DNA of 64,000 nucleotides. Origin: Streptomyces physcomitrii (lineage in GTDB: Bacteria; Actinomycetota; Actinomycetes; Streptomycetales; Streptomycetaceae). The DNA lies in contig NZ_JAAWWP010000010.1 in the NCBI RefSeq assembly GCF_012273655.1, positions 124,001-188,000 on the forward strand, in the 5' to 3' direction. Shown piece by piece: positions 17,389 through 25,072 of the stretch (positions within the stretch are counted from its first letter, which is position 1; each line of letters begins with the position of its first letter). The translations under genes and the position numbers were made by a program. The notes below the pieces were generated by a model that saw nothing but the letters and a program-made list of their open reading frames with translations, was not told the DNA's origin and did no database searches.

Positions 17389-18651
17389 GTGCCCCGCACC
17401 ACCGCCCTGCCCCGCCGCGGCCCGCTGCGCCCGGCCCCCCTCGCGAGCCGCTCGGGCGCCCTGCACCCCGGGGCCTGGTGGCTGTGGGCGCTCGGCCTCG
17501 GCACCGCCGCCTCGCGCACCACCAATCCGCTGCTCCTCGGCCTGCTGATCGCGGTCGCCGGGTACGTGGTCGCCGCGCGCCGGACCTCGGCGCCCTGGGC
17601 CCGCTCGTACGGGGCCTTCGTGCGCCTGGGACTGGCGGTCCTCGGTATCCGGCTCCTGTTCGCGGTGGTCCTCGGATCGCCGATCCCGGGATCGCACGTC
17701 CTCCTCACGCTGCCCGAGGCGCCGCTGCCCGACTGGGCGCAGGGCGTGCGGATCGGCGGCCGGGTCACCGCCGAGGGCCTGGTCTTCGCCGCCTACGACG
17801 GGCTCAAGCTCGCCACCCTGCTGATCTGCGTCGGCGCCGCCAACGCCCTGGCCAGCCCCTTCCGCCTGCTCAAATCGCTGCCGGGCGCGCTCTACGAGGT
17901 GGGGGTCGCCGTGGTGGTCGCGATGACCTTCGCCCCGCAGCTGATCGCGGACATCGGCAGGCTGCGGGCGGCCCGGCGGCTGCGCGGGCGCCCCGACAAG
18001 GGGCTGCGCGGACTCCTCCAGGTCGGACTGCCGGTCCTGGAGGGCGCCTTGGAGCGCTCGGTGGCGCTCGCCGCCGCCATGGACGCCCGCGGCTTCGGCC
18101 GCACCACCCCGGTCTCCGCCGCGCTCCGGCGCACCACCGGCGCCCTGACCCTCGGCGGCCTCCTCCTGGTCTGCACGGGCACCTACGGACTGCTCACCGA
18201 GGACGGCTCCGGTTACGCACCGCCCCTGCTCGGCGCGGGAGTCGCCGCCGTGCTCGCCGGGCTGCGCCTCGGCGGCCGCCGCTCGCCGCGCACCCGCTAC
18301 CGCCCCGACGTCTGGGGCGCCCGGGCCTGGCTGGTCGCCGCGAGCGGGGCCGCCGTCGCCGCCGTGATGATCTGGGCGGGGTCCGCCTACACCGAGGCCC
18401 TGCGGCCCGGGGTGGTCCCGCTGGTGGCGCCGGAGCTGCCGGTGTGGCCGGCCGCGGGCATCCTGCTCGGCCTGCTGCCCGCCCTGGTGGCACCGGTGCC
18501 GCCGCCCGCGCAGCGCCCGGGCCGCACCCCGGAACCCGAAGCGGAGCCAGCCGCCACCGGCAGCGCGGCGCCCCGCCGCGACCGGCTGCGCCCCGCGCCC
18601 GCGGACCCGCACACCCCCGAACAGCCGCCCGGCGCCGAGGAGTTCACATGA
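17389..18651 (+). CDS. ECF transporter transmembrane subunit EcfT (CbiQ family)
   Basis: A 420-residue membrane protein starting at GTG, 11 bp after the SCO2322-like gene. Several helices flank a cytoplasmic coupling region with the two Ala-Arg-Gly-type signatures of EcfT: GRLRAARRLRGRP and AAAMDARGFGR. These contact the ATPases. It ends in a Pro-rich cytoplasmic tail, which makes it longer than the usual 250-270 residues. The stop overlaps the ATPase start (ATGA). It scaffolds the S component at 20477 and the double ATPase at 18648. Confidence 0.9.
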   Translation: MPRTTALPRRGPLRPAPLASRSGALHPGAWWLWALGLGTAASRTTNPLLLGLLIAVAGYVVAARRTSAPWARSYGAFVRLGLAVLGIRLLFAVVLGSPIPGSHVLLTLPEAPLPDWAQGVRIGGRVTAEGLVFAAYDGLKLATLLICVGAANALASPFRLLKSLPGALYEVGVAVVVAMTFAPQLIADIGRLRAARRLRGRPDKGLRGLLQVGLPVLEGALERSVALAAAMDARGFGRTTPVSAALRRTTGALTLGGLLLVCTGTYGLLTEDGSGYAPPLLGAGVAAVLAGLRLGGRRSPRTRYRPDVWGARAWLVAASGAAVAAVMIWAGSAYTEALRPGVVPLVAPELPVWPAAGILLGLLPALVAPVPPPAQRPGRTPEPEAEPAATGSAAPRRDRLRPAPADPHTPEQPPGAEEFT

Positions 18652-20480
18652 TCCGCTTCGAGGAGGTCTCCGTCACCTACGACGGAAGTGACCGACCCGC
18701 CCTCGCCGGGGCCGACTTCACCGTCCCGGAGGGCGAACTCGTGCTGCTCGTCGGCCCCTCGGGCGCGGGCAAGTCCACCCTGCTCGGCGCGGTCGGCGGA
18801 CTGGTCCCGCACTTCACCGGCGGCACCCTGCGCGGCCGGGTGACGGTGGCGGGCCGCGACACCCGTACCCACAAGCCCCGCGAACTCTCCGACGCGGTGG
18901 GCACCGTGGGCCAGGACCCGCTGGCGCACTTCGTCACCGACACCGTCGAGGACGAACTCGCCTACGGCATGGAGTCCTTGGGCCTCGCCCCCGCGGTGAT
19001 GCGCCGCCGGGTGGAGGAGACCCTCGACCTGCTCGGCCTCGCCCCGCTGCGGGACCGCCCGCTCGGCACCCTCTCCGGCGGGCAGCAGCAGCGCGTCGCC
19101 ATCGGCTCGGTGCTCACCCCGCACCCGCGCGCCCTCGTCCTCGACGAACCGACCTCCGCCCTCGACCCGGCCGCCGCCGAGGAGGTGCTCGCCGTGCTCC
19201 AGCGCCTCGTACACGACCTCGGCACGACGGTACTGATGGCGGAGCACCGCCTGGAACGCGTCGTCCAGTACGCCGACCAGGTGCTGCTGCTGCCCGGCCG
19301 CGGCGAGCCCCCGGTGCTCGGCGACCCGGCCGCCCTCATGGCGCGCTCCCCCGTCTTCCCCCCGGTGGTCGGCCTCGGCCGCCTCGCGGGCTGGTCCCCG
19401 CTGCCGCTCACGGTCCGCGCCGCCCGCCGCCGCGCGGCCGAACTGCGCGGGCGCCTCGCGCACCGGAGTCCACCGGCCGACAACGGGCGCGCGGACAGGG
19501 CGAGTTCGGGCGCGGAGGAGGGCCCGAGCGCAGAGGGACCGGGCACGACAGGATCGGGTGCTGCGGCATCGAGCGGTGCAGGAGCGGGCGCTACGGGATC
19601 GGCGGCACCGAGGTCGGTGGCATCGGGATCGGCGGCATCAGGGCCGGGGACAGCCGGACCGGGCGCGGTCCGACCCGGCGCGGCCGGACCGGACACCCGC
19701 CGATCGGACAAGAAGGCACCCGCCCCGGCCCCCGTCGCCGTGGTGCGCGGGCTCGGGGTGCGCCGCGGCCGGGTCGAGGCGCTGCGGGGCGTGGACCTGA
19801 CCGTACGGCCGGGTGAGACGGTGGCGCTGATGGGCCGCAACGGCGCGGGCAAGTCCACCCTGCTCTCCGCCCTGGTCGGCCTCCTCGCCCCCACCGCGGG
19901 CACCGTGCACGTCCAGGGCCTCGTCCCCCACCGCACGGCGCCGCGTCAACTCCTCGGCCACGTAGGCCTCGTACCGCAGGAGCCGCGCGATCTGCTGTAC
20001 GCGGACACCGTCGCGGCGGAGTGCGCGGCGGCCGACCGGGACGCGGCGGCGGCGCCCGGCAGCTGCCGGGACCTCGTGACGCGGCTGCTGCCCGGGATCG
20101 GGGACGGCACCCATCCGCGGGACCTCTCCGAGGGCCAGCGACTCGTGCTCGCCCTCGCCGTGATCCTGACCGCGCGGCCCCCGCTGCTGCTGCTCGACGA
20201 GCCGACCCGCGGCCTCGACTACGCCGCCAAGTCCCGCCTCGCCGGCATCCTGCGCGAACTCGCCGCCGAGGGCCACGCGCTCGTACTGGCCACCCACGAC
20301 GTGGAGTTGGCCGCCGAGATCGCCCACCGGGTGGTCATCCTGGCCGAGGGCGAGAGCGTCGCCGACGGGCCGACCGCCGAGATCGTGGTCTCCTCGCCCT
20401 CCTTCGCCCCGCAGGTGACGAAGATCCTCGCCCCGCAGCAGTGGCTCACCGTCGCCCAGGTCGAGGAGGCGCTGACATGA
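18648..20480 (+). CDS. double ATPase EcfA1-EcfA2 (CbiO fusion)
   Basis: A 610-residue protein with two complete ABC ATPase domains. Domain 1: Walker A GPSGAGKST (36-44), Q loop VGQDP, signature LSGGQQQR (142-149), Walker B LVLDEPTSALD, His200. Domain 2: Walker A GRNGAGKST (396-404), signature LSEGQ (493-497), Walker B LLLLDEPTRGLD, THD switch. Residues 275-360 form a Ser/Gly/Ala/Pro low-complexity linker. It powers the ECF transporter. The start overlaps the EcfT stop and the end overlaps the S-component start (both ATGA). The ORF reading back to 17478 is spurious. Confidence 0.93.
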   Translation: MIRFEEVSVTYDGSDRPALAGADFTVPEGELVLLVGPSGAGKSTLLGAVGGLVPHFTGGTLRGRVTVAGRDTRTHKPRELSDAVGTVGQDPLAHFVTDTVEDELAYGMESLGLAPAVMRRRVEETLDLLGLAPLRDRPLGTLSGGQQQRVAIGSVLTPHPRALVLDEPTSALDPAAAEEVLAVLQRLVHDLGTTVLMAEHRLERVVQYADQVLLLPGRGEPPVLGDPAALMARSPVFPPVVGLGRLAGWSPLPLTVRAARRRAAELRGRLAHRSPPADNGRADRASSGAEEGPSAEGPGTTGSGAAASSGAGAGATGSAAPRSVASGSAASGPGTAGPGAVRPGAAGPDTRRSDKKAPAPAPVAVVRGLGVRRGRVEALRGVDLTVRPGETVALMGRNGAGKSTLLSALVGLLAPTAGTVHVQGLVPHRTAPRQLLGHVGLVPQEPRDLLYADTVAAECAAADRDAAAAPGSCRDLVTRLLPGIGDGTHPRDLSEGQRLVLALAVILTARPPLLLLDEPTRGLDYAAKSRLAGILRELAAEGHALVLATHDVELAAEIAHRVVILAEGESVADGPTAEIVVSSPSFAPQVTKILAPQQWLTVAQVEEALT

Positions 20481-21352
20481 GCGGCCGGAGCACCACCGAG
20501 CACCCTGAGGCCCCCTCCCGGGCGGCGGTACGCGCCGTACGGATCGGCCCGCGCTCGGTCCTCGCGCTGGCCCTGGTGAGCGCCGTGGGCGTGGCGGCCT
20601 TCGGCTGGCCGCTGCTCGCGAGCCGGGAATCGGGGGTCAACGCCCATGCGCAGGACGCCCCTTGGCTCTTCGCGGGGCTGCTCGTGCTGCTTGTCGGGGT
20701 GGTCACGGCGGCGCTGTCCGAGTCCGGGCTCGGCCCGAAGGCGGTCGCGATGCTCGGGGTGCTCGCCGCGACCGGGGCGGCCCTGCGCCCGCTCGGCGCC
20801 GGTACCGCGGGCCTGGAGCCGATGTTCTTCCTGATGGTGCTCAGCGGCCGGGTCCTCGGACCGGGCTTCGGCTTCGTCCTCGGCTCGGTGACCATGTTCG
20901 CCTCGGCGCTGCTCACCGGCGGAGTGGGGCCCTGGATGCCCTTCCAGATGCTGTCCATGGGCTGGTTCACCATGGGCGCCGGACTGCTGCCGGGCCCGGC
21001 CCGCCTGCGCGGCCGCGGCGAACTCCTGCTGCTCGCCGGGTACGGAGGCCTGGCCGCCCTCGCCTACGGCACGATCATGAACCTCTCCGGCTGGCCCTTC
21101 ATGGACTCCCTCAGCTCCGGCGTCGCCTTCGACCCCGACCTCGCCCTGCACGAGAACCTGGCCCGCTTCCTCGCCTACTGCCTCGCCACCTCCCTCGGCT
21201 GGGACCTCGGCCGCGCCGCGCTCACCGTGGTCCTGACCTTCACCCTCGGCGGTACGGTGCTGCGCGCCCTGCGGCGGGCGACCAGGCGGGCGGCGTTCGA
21301 GGTGCCGGTGATCTTCGAGGGGGCGGGCCGGGAGCCGCGGCCGGACGACTGA
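20477..21352 (+). CDS. ECF transporter S component, probably for cobalamin
   Basis: A 291-residue membrane protein with a basic N-terminal tail and about six helices. GPGFGFVLGSVTMFASALLT and the downstream GPWMPFQMLSMGWF are the substrate-binding helix patterns of ECF S components (Pfam ECF_trnsprt type; CbrT resembles this group). It is coupled to the ATPase gene by ATGA and is last in the riboswitch operon. Substrate assignment to B12 or a precursor rests on the riboswitch, not on the protein sequence. Confidence 0.83.
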   Translation: MSGRSTTEHPEAPSRAAVRAVRIGPRSVLALALVSAVGVAAFGWPLLASRESGVNAHAQDAPWLFAGLLVLLVGVVTAALSESGLGPKAVAMLGVLAATGAALRPLGAGTAGLEPMFFLMVLSGRVLGPGFGFVLGSVTMFASALLTGGVGPWMPFQMLSMGWFTMGAGLLPGPARLRGRGELLLLAGYGGLAALAYGTIMNLSGWPFMDSLSSGVAFDPDLALHENLARFLAYCLATSLGWDLGRAALTVVLTFTLGGTVLRALRRATRRAAFEVPVIFEGAGREPRPDD

Positions 21353-21416
21353 CGCCCTGACCCCCCTGTCCCCCATGGGCGGAACCTGTGGCAACTCCCC
21401 CGCCGAGTACGCCTGT

Positions 21417-22352
21417 TCAGCGGGGCAGCACCCAGCCCGGTGTCCAGGTCCCGGCGGCGCCGTGACCGGCCGCGGTGGCGGCGAGATGGGCGCGCAGGGT
21501 GGCCAGGGCCGGGTGGGGGTTGTCGCGGTGCCACAGGAGCGAGTGCGGGTAGACCGGGGTCGGATCGGTCACCGGGATACGGCGCAGTCCGTGGCCCGCG
21601 GGCCAGATGAGCCGGGTGTGCTCGCCCATGAAGGTGGCCAGGGCCGGGGTGTCGGCGATGGTGTCGAGGAGCGCGTCGGAGCCGAAGTTGGGACCGGTCG
21701 CCTCGATGGTGAGGCCGAACTCGGCGGTGAGTTCGTCGTAGTAGGCGCCCCACTCGGTACCCGGGACGATGCCGGGCATCCAGATCCGGTGCCCGGCGAG
21801 CTGGTCGAGGGTCACCGACCGGGCGCCCGCCAGCGCGTGGGCGGGGCCGGTGAGGAGCTGGAGCGGCTCGTCGAGCACGCGGACGGAGGCGATGTCCTCG
21901 TCGAGCGCGTGGCCCGGGGCGGTGACGGCGCGGAAGGAGGCGTCGATCGCCCCGGAGCGGACAGCGCCGAGGGCCGCCTCGATCTCGAACAGCATCACCA
22001 CGTCGAGGTCGACCTCCGGATACGCGCGGTGGAAGCCGCGCATCAGGCCCGACTGGGCGCCGCGCGAGGCGAGCACATCGACGCGCAGCGGACGGCGGCC
22101 GGGGCGCACGGAGGCGACCGCGCGCTCGGCGACCCGCAGCAGCTCGCGGGCCTGGGGCAGGAACGCCTGCCCGTCGATGGTGAGTTCGGCGCCGCGCGGG
22201 GCACGGGTGAACAGCCGTACATCCAGGGCGCGTTCGAGCGCGGCGATGCGCTTGGAGACGGCCTGCTGGCTGACCGCCAGCTCGGCGGCGGCCCGCTGGA
22301 ACTGACCGGCTTCCGCGACGGCGACGAAGGTGCGTACGGCTTCGAGGTCCAC
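21417..22352 (-). CDS. LysR-family transcriptional regulator
   Basis: A 311-residue LysR regulator. The N-terminal winged helix (1-60) reads VRTFVAVAEAGQFQRAAAEL then AVSQQAVSKRIAALE, followed by an effector domain of periplasmic-binding fold (about 90-300). The start was taken at GTG 22352 (VDLEAVRTF), the usual LysR beginning; the frame to 22448 would cross the palindromic operator. It is divergent from an MFS gene, which it probably controls, with a GGTTGT palindrome between them. The inducer is unknown. Confidence 0.9.
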   Translation of the reverse strand: MDLEAVRTFVAVAEAGQFQRAAAELAVSQQAVSKRIAALERALDVRLFTRAPRGAELTIDGQAFLPQARELLRVAERAVASVRPGRRPLRVDVLASRGAQSGLMRGFHRAYPEVDLDVVMLFEIEAALGAVRSGAIDASFRAVTAPGHALDEDIASVRVLDEPLQLLTGPAHALAGARSVTLDQLAGHRIWMPGIVPGTEWGAYYDELTAEFGLTIEATGPNFGSDALLDTIADTPALATFMGEHTRLIWPAGHGLRRIPVTDPTPVYPHSLLWHRDNPHPALATLRAHLAATAAGHGAAGTWTPGWVLPR

Positions 22353-22370
22353 GCCGATCCACCTTAGGCA

Positions 22371-22407
22371 ACAACCACCGGTTGTACACATGCGCCCGTG
22401 CGGTTGT
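22371..22407. promoter_or_regulatory. LysR operator: palindrome plus extra half site
   Basis: ACAACC-ACC-GGTTGT (22371-22385) is a perfect inverted repeat just upstream of the LysR start. A third GGTTGT half site lies at 22402-22407, 22 bp (about two helical turns) from the preceding one. This spacing is typical of a LysR recognition site plus activation half site toward the MFS gene. Confidence 0.6.
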
Positions 22408-22477
22408 TTGACCTGCGGCGGTGCCGCTCGCTTGGCTCTCCCGGTCAACGCCGGTTTGTTCGGGGGGAGCGCGGAGC

Positions 22478-23722
22478 ATGGTGGGCGGCAGACCGCTGGG
22501 CCGGGAGTTCGGCTGGCTGTGGGCGGCCTACGCGGTGAGCGCCTACGGCTCCGGGCTCGGCTTCGGTGCCCTGCCGCTGATCGCCGTGCTGGCCCTGCAC
22601 GCGACTCCCGCCGAGGTGTCCGCGCTGTCCGCGGTGGGGCCCGCGGTGGGCGCGCTGATCGCGGTGCCGCTCGCCCCGTGGGGGGAGTTCCGGCGCAAAC
22701 GCCCCGTCATGATCGCGACGGACCTGATCCGCTGCGCCGTCCTGGCCTCGGTCCCGGTCGCCTACGCCCTCGGGTGGCTCGGTCTCGCCCAGCTGCTCGT
22801 GGTCTCCACCGTGGTCGCCGCGGCCAGGATCGCCTTCACCGCGGCCGGGGGCGCCTACCTCAAGTCCCTCGTCCGGCCCGAGGACCTGCTCGTGGCCAAC
22901 TCCCGCTTCGAGTCCACGAACTGGAGCTCCCTCGCCGTCGGCCCACCGCTCGGCGGCGCGGCGATCGGCCTGTTCGGCCCGGTCGCCACCGTCCTCGCCG
23001 ACGCCCTCAGCCACCTGCTCTCCGCCCTCGCCCTCACCGCGATCCGCGACCGGGAGGAGACACCGCGGCCCACCGGGAAGAGCCCGGTCCGGGCGGCCGG
23101 GGTGCTCGACGGCTGGCGGCACATCCTCGGCCATCCCGGCCTGCGGGCGCTCTACCTCAACAACCTGCTCGTCTCCGGCCTGATCATGGCCACCGAGCCG
23201 CTCCTCGCCGTGCTCCTCCTGCGCCAACTCGGCTTCCCGCCCTGGCAGTACGGACTCGCCTTCGCCGCCCCCTGCCTCGGCGGACTCCTCGGCTCACGGC
23301 TGGCCCGCCGCGTCGTGGCCCGCCACGGCCGCCACCGGGTCTTCCGCACCGTCGGCACCCTGCGCGTCATCTGGCTGATCGGCCTGGCCTTCGTCCGGCC
23401 CGGCGTCCTCGGCCTCGCCACCGTGATCGTCCTGGAGCTGGCGATCATCATCAACATGAGCCTGTACACCCCGGTGCTCGCCACCTACCGGCTCGAACAC
23501 ACCCCCCTCCATCTCGTCACCCGCACTCTCTCGGCCTGGTCCATCGGCCAGCAGGCCGCCATCGCCACCCTCACCGCCCTCGCCGGCCTGCTCGCCGACG
23601 CCACCAGCCCCCGCACCGCACTCACCACCGCGGGCCTGCTCATCCTGGCCACCCCGCTGCTGCTGCCCCGGGACGAGGAGACCGGGCGGGGGGTTCCGGA
23701 CCCGTTGCGGACCATCTCCTGA
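22478..23722 (+). CDS. MFS transporter (12-TM, MdtG/enterobactin-exporter-like)
   Basis: A 414-residue transporter with about 12 helices, starting FGWLWAAYAVSAYGSGLGFGALPL. The loop EFRRKRPVMIATDLIRC replaces the common GxLaDrxGrr motif, as in the MFS group near EntS/macrolide exporters. The start at 22478 has GGGGGGAG upstream; 22421 is less likely. It is divergent from the LysR gene and probably its target. Substrate unknown. Confidence 0.85.
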   Translation: MVGGRPLGREFGWLWAAYAVSAYGSGLGFGALPLIAVLALHATPAEVSALSAVGPAVGALIAVPLAPWGEFRRKRPVMIATDLIRCAVLASVPVAYALGWLGLAQLLVVSTVVAAARIAFTAAGGAYLKSLVRPEDLLVANSRFESTNWSSLAVGPPLGGAAIGLFGPVATVLADALSHLLSALALTAIRDREETPRPTGKSPVRAAGVLDGWRHILGHPGLRALYLNNLLVSGLIMATEPLLAVLLLRQLGFPPWQYGLAFAAPCLGGLLGSRLARRVVARHGRHRVFRTVGTLRVIWLIGLAFVRPGVLGLATVIVLELAIIINMSLYTPVLATYRLEHTPLHLVTRTLSAWSIGQQAAIATLTALAGLLADATSPRTALTTAGLLILATPLLLPRDEETGRGVPDPLRTIS

Positions 23723-23744
23723 CCGCTCCGCGGCGGCCCGGTTC

Positions 23745-23969
23745 TCAGTGCCCCGTGCGATCCGTCCGGTCCGCCCGGTCCCGGATCCACTGGGCCAGTT
23801 CCCGCACCAACGGCACCGAGGCGCGGCCCAGTTGGACGAGCGGCTCCCCGGTGATCGTCGGCAGGTCACCCCGCAGCGAGGGCAGGGTGAGCCCGGCGAG
23901 CCGAAGCGCGTCGGCGAGTTCGCCCGCGGCCTGCTCGCCTTCTTGGGGGCCTCTTCTTGGGGGCCTCAT
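23745..23969 (-). CDS. small conserved actinobacterial protein, 74 aa
   Basis: The frame encodes 74 residues ending ELAQWIRDRADRTDRTGH. The core LADALRLAGLTLPSLRGD then PLVQLGRASVPLVRELA resembles short Streptomyces proteins often found near DUF397/DUF5753 genes; function unknown. The start is uncertain. The first 15 codons overlap a perfect 14-bp tandem duplication (23939-23966) and no clear ribosome binding site precedes the ATG, so the gene may be truncated or newly started. It is convergent with the MFS gene. Confidence 0.5.
   Translation of the reverse strand: MRPPRRGPQEGEQAAGELADALRLAGLTLPSLRGDLPTITGEPLVQLGRASVPLVRELAQWIRDRADRTDRTGH
23939..23966 (+). repeat. 14-bp perfect tandem duplication
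   Basis: Two copies of CTTCTTGGGGGCCT lie at the 5' end of the small leftward gene, next to the duplicated segment that follows. Confidence 0.85.
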
Positions 23970-24061
23970 GGCGCGACTACAGAGACCTGATCTCGCTGCC
24001 GAAGAAAGGGCGCCCCGGATCGAGGTACGCGGCGAACGACGCCGAGCACTGTCGCGGGAAT

Positions 24062-24203
24062 CCCTGGACGGGGACACCTGCAGCACTACGCTCTTGCGAA
24101 GACTGAACGTCGCAACGGCCAACGCCAGTAGAGCGCGACCCCGCGCGCAACGGCCAACGCCAGTAGAGCGCGACCCCGCATTCAAGCCGCCCTCAAGGAA
24201 GCG
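24062..24203 (+). pseudogene. remnant of DUF5753 regulator C-terminus (copy 1), frameshifted
   Basis: The reading LLRRLNVATANASRAR aligns with the intact stretch LFRRLNVAAAHASKSR of copy 2 at 24601-24816, the last part of the DUF5753 domain of WhiJ/Scr1-type XRE regulators. A 35-bp tandem duplication at 24111-24180 breaks the frame. Removing one unit restores ...PRIQAALKEAMQRMN, in frame with the DUF397 gene that follows. No N-terminal helix-turn-helix is present upstream. Confidence 0.6.
24111..24180 (+). repeat. 35-bp tandem duplication that shifts a frame
   Basis: Units 24111-24145 and 24146-24180 are identical except for the last base. Because 35 is not a multiple of three, the duplication disrupts the DUF5753 remnant; it looks recent. 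Confidence 0.9.
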
Positions 24204-24212
24204 ATGCAGAGA

Positions 24213-24428
24213 ATGAATTCCTCCCTCTCCTCCGCCTCACCCGGCGAGTTGACGTGGACCAAGTCCTCATACTCCGGCACCAACGGAAACTGCCTGGAGA
24301 CAGCCCAACTCCCCGGCGAATCCAGGGCAGTCCGCGACAGCAAGATCCCGCACGGACCGGTGCTCGGCTTCTCCGCCGCCCACTGGGCCAAGTTCACCGC
24401 CGGGGTGAAGGCCGGGCAGATCGCGTAA
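24213..24428 (+). CDS. DUF397 protein (copy 1)
   Basis: A 71-residue DUF397 protein with the family hallmark LTWTKSSYSGTNGNCLE, then VRDSKIPHGPVLGFSAAHWAKFTAGVK. Such proteins are encoded beside DUF5753/XRE regulators in Streptomyces and are treated as partners of an antitoxin-like regulator. The ATG at 24213 was chosen over 24204 because it gives the same length and start as copy 2. The last 107 bp around the 3' end are identical to copy 2. The cognate regulator is only a broken remnant, so the gene is an orphan. Confidence 0.8.
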   Translation: MNSSLSSASPGELTWTKSSYSGTNGNCLETAQLPGESRAVRDSKIPHGPVLGFSAAHWAKFTAGVKAGQIA

Positions 24429-24459
24429 CCCCGGCGCTTCTCCACGGGCGCCCCGCCGG

Positions 24460-24576
24460 TCAGGTGCGCTCGCGGTACTCGTGAGGCTCGGCAAGACGCA
24501 GGAGTCCTCGTCCTCTTCTCCCGGAGTGGTGGTCGGCGAGGGCGAGTCGTGGGTGCCGGGCTTGTGGTGTTCGTAG
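24460..24576 (-). pseudogene. duplicated 3' tail of the lytic transglycosylase gene
   Basis: This stretch aligns base by base with 25073-25190, the end of the transglycosylase gene. Read on the minus strand it gives HDSPSPTTTPGEEDEDSC, against NSPSPTPTPGEEDGDPC in the real gene. It has no body and no start, and shows that the duplicated segment included the neighbouring gene's 3' end. Confidence 0.75.
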
Positions 24577-24600
24577 AGGGAAGGGCGAAGTCGCCATGAA

Positions 24601-24816
24601 TTGCTGCCTGTTCGGACCGCCTTCGTCATCATGACCTTCCCCGCCACCGCGGAGACCGACATCATCTACACCGAGTCGCCGACCAGCACCTTGTACTACG
24701 AGGAGTCGAGCGACGTGGACACCTACACCACGCTCTTCCGCAGACTCAACGTCGCGGCGGCACATGCCAGTAAATCCCGGGCTCTTGTCCAGGACGCCCT
24801 CAAGGAAACGAGGTAG
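24601..24816 (+). pseudogene. remnant of DUF5753 regulator C-terminus (copy 2)
   Basis: The open frame encodes TDIIYTESPTSTLYYEESSD then VDTYTTLFRRLNVAAAHASK, ending LVQDALKETR-stop. It matches the C-terminal third of DUF5753 domains (pattern: VVYLE..TG.LYLE....V..Y...F..L). The XRE DNA-binding part and most of DUF5753 are missing upstream, replaced by the duplicated transglycosylase tail. A short ORF from ATG 24631 could still be translated, but the gene looks truncated. It ends 3 bp before the DUF397 copy 2 start. Confidence 0.65.
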
Positions 24817-24819
24817 AGA

Positions 24820-25035
24820 ATGAATCTCCCCTTCTCCCGCCGGTCCGTCGACGAGTTGGTCTGGACGAAATCCTCCTACTCCGGCACCAACGGCGACTGC
24901 CTCGAAGTAGCCCAACTCCCCTGCGCCCGCAAGGCAATCCGCGACAGCAAGATCCCGCACGGACCGGTGCTCGGCTTCTCCGCCGCCCACTGGGCCAAGT
25001 TCACCGCCGGGGTGAAGGCCGGGCAGATCGCGTAA
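24820..25035 (+). CDS. DUF397 protein (copy 2)
   Basis: A 71-residue DUF397 protein with LVWTKSSYSGTNGDCLEV and the same C-terminal 32 residues as copy 1 (VRDS/IRDS onward). It lies directly after the DUF5753 remnant, the usual order for this gene pair, with GAGG as a plausible ribosome binding site. It is convergent with the transglycosylase gene, 37 bp away. Confidence 0.85.
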   Translation: MNLPFSRRSVDELVWTKSSYSGTNGDCLEVAQLPCARKAIRDSKIPHGPVLGFSAAHWAKFTAGVKAGQIA

Positions 25036-25072
25036 CCCCGGCGCCTGCCGTCGGACGCCCCGCCGTGCCCGG

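Noticed and set aside
22330..24216. 628-codon plus-strand frame spanning the MFS gene and duplication
   Set aside because: It overlaps the real MFS gene in another frame; only its last part reflects the DUF5753 remnant.
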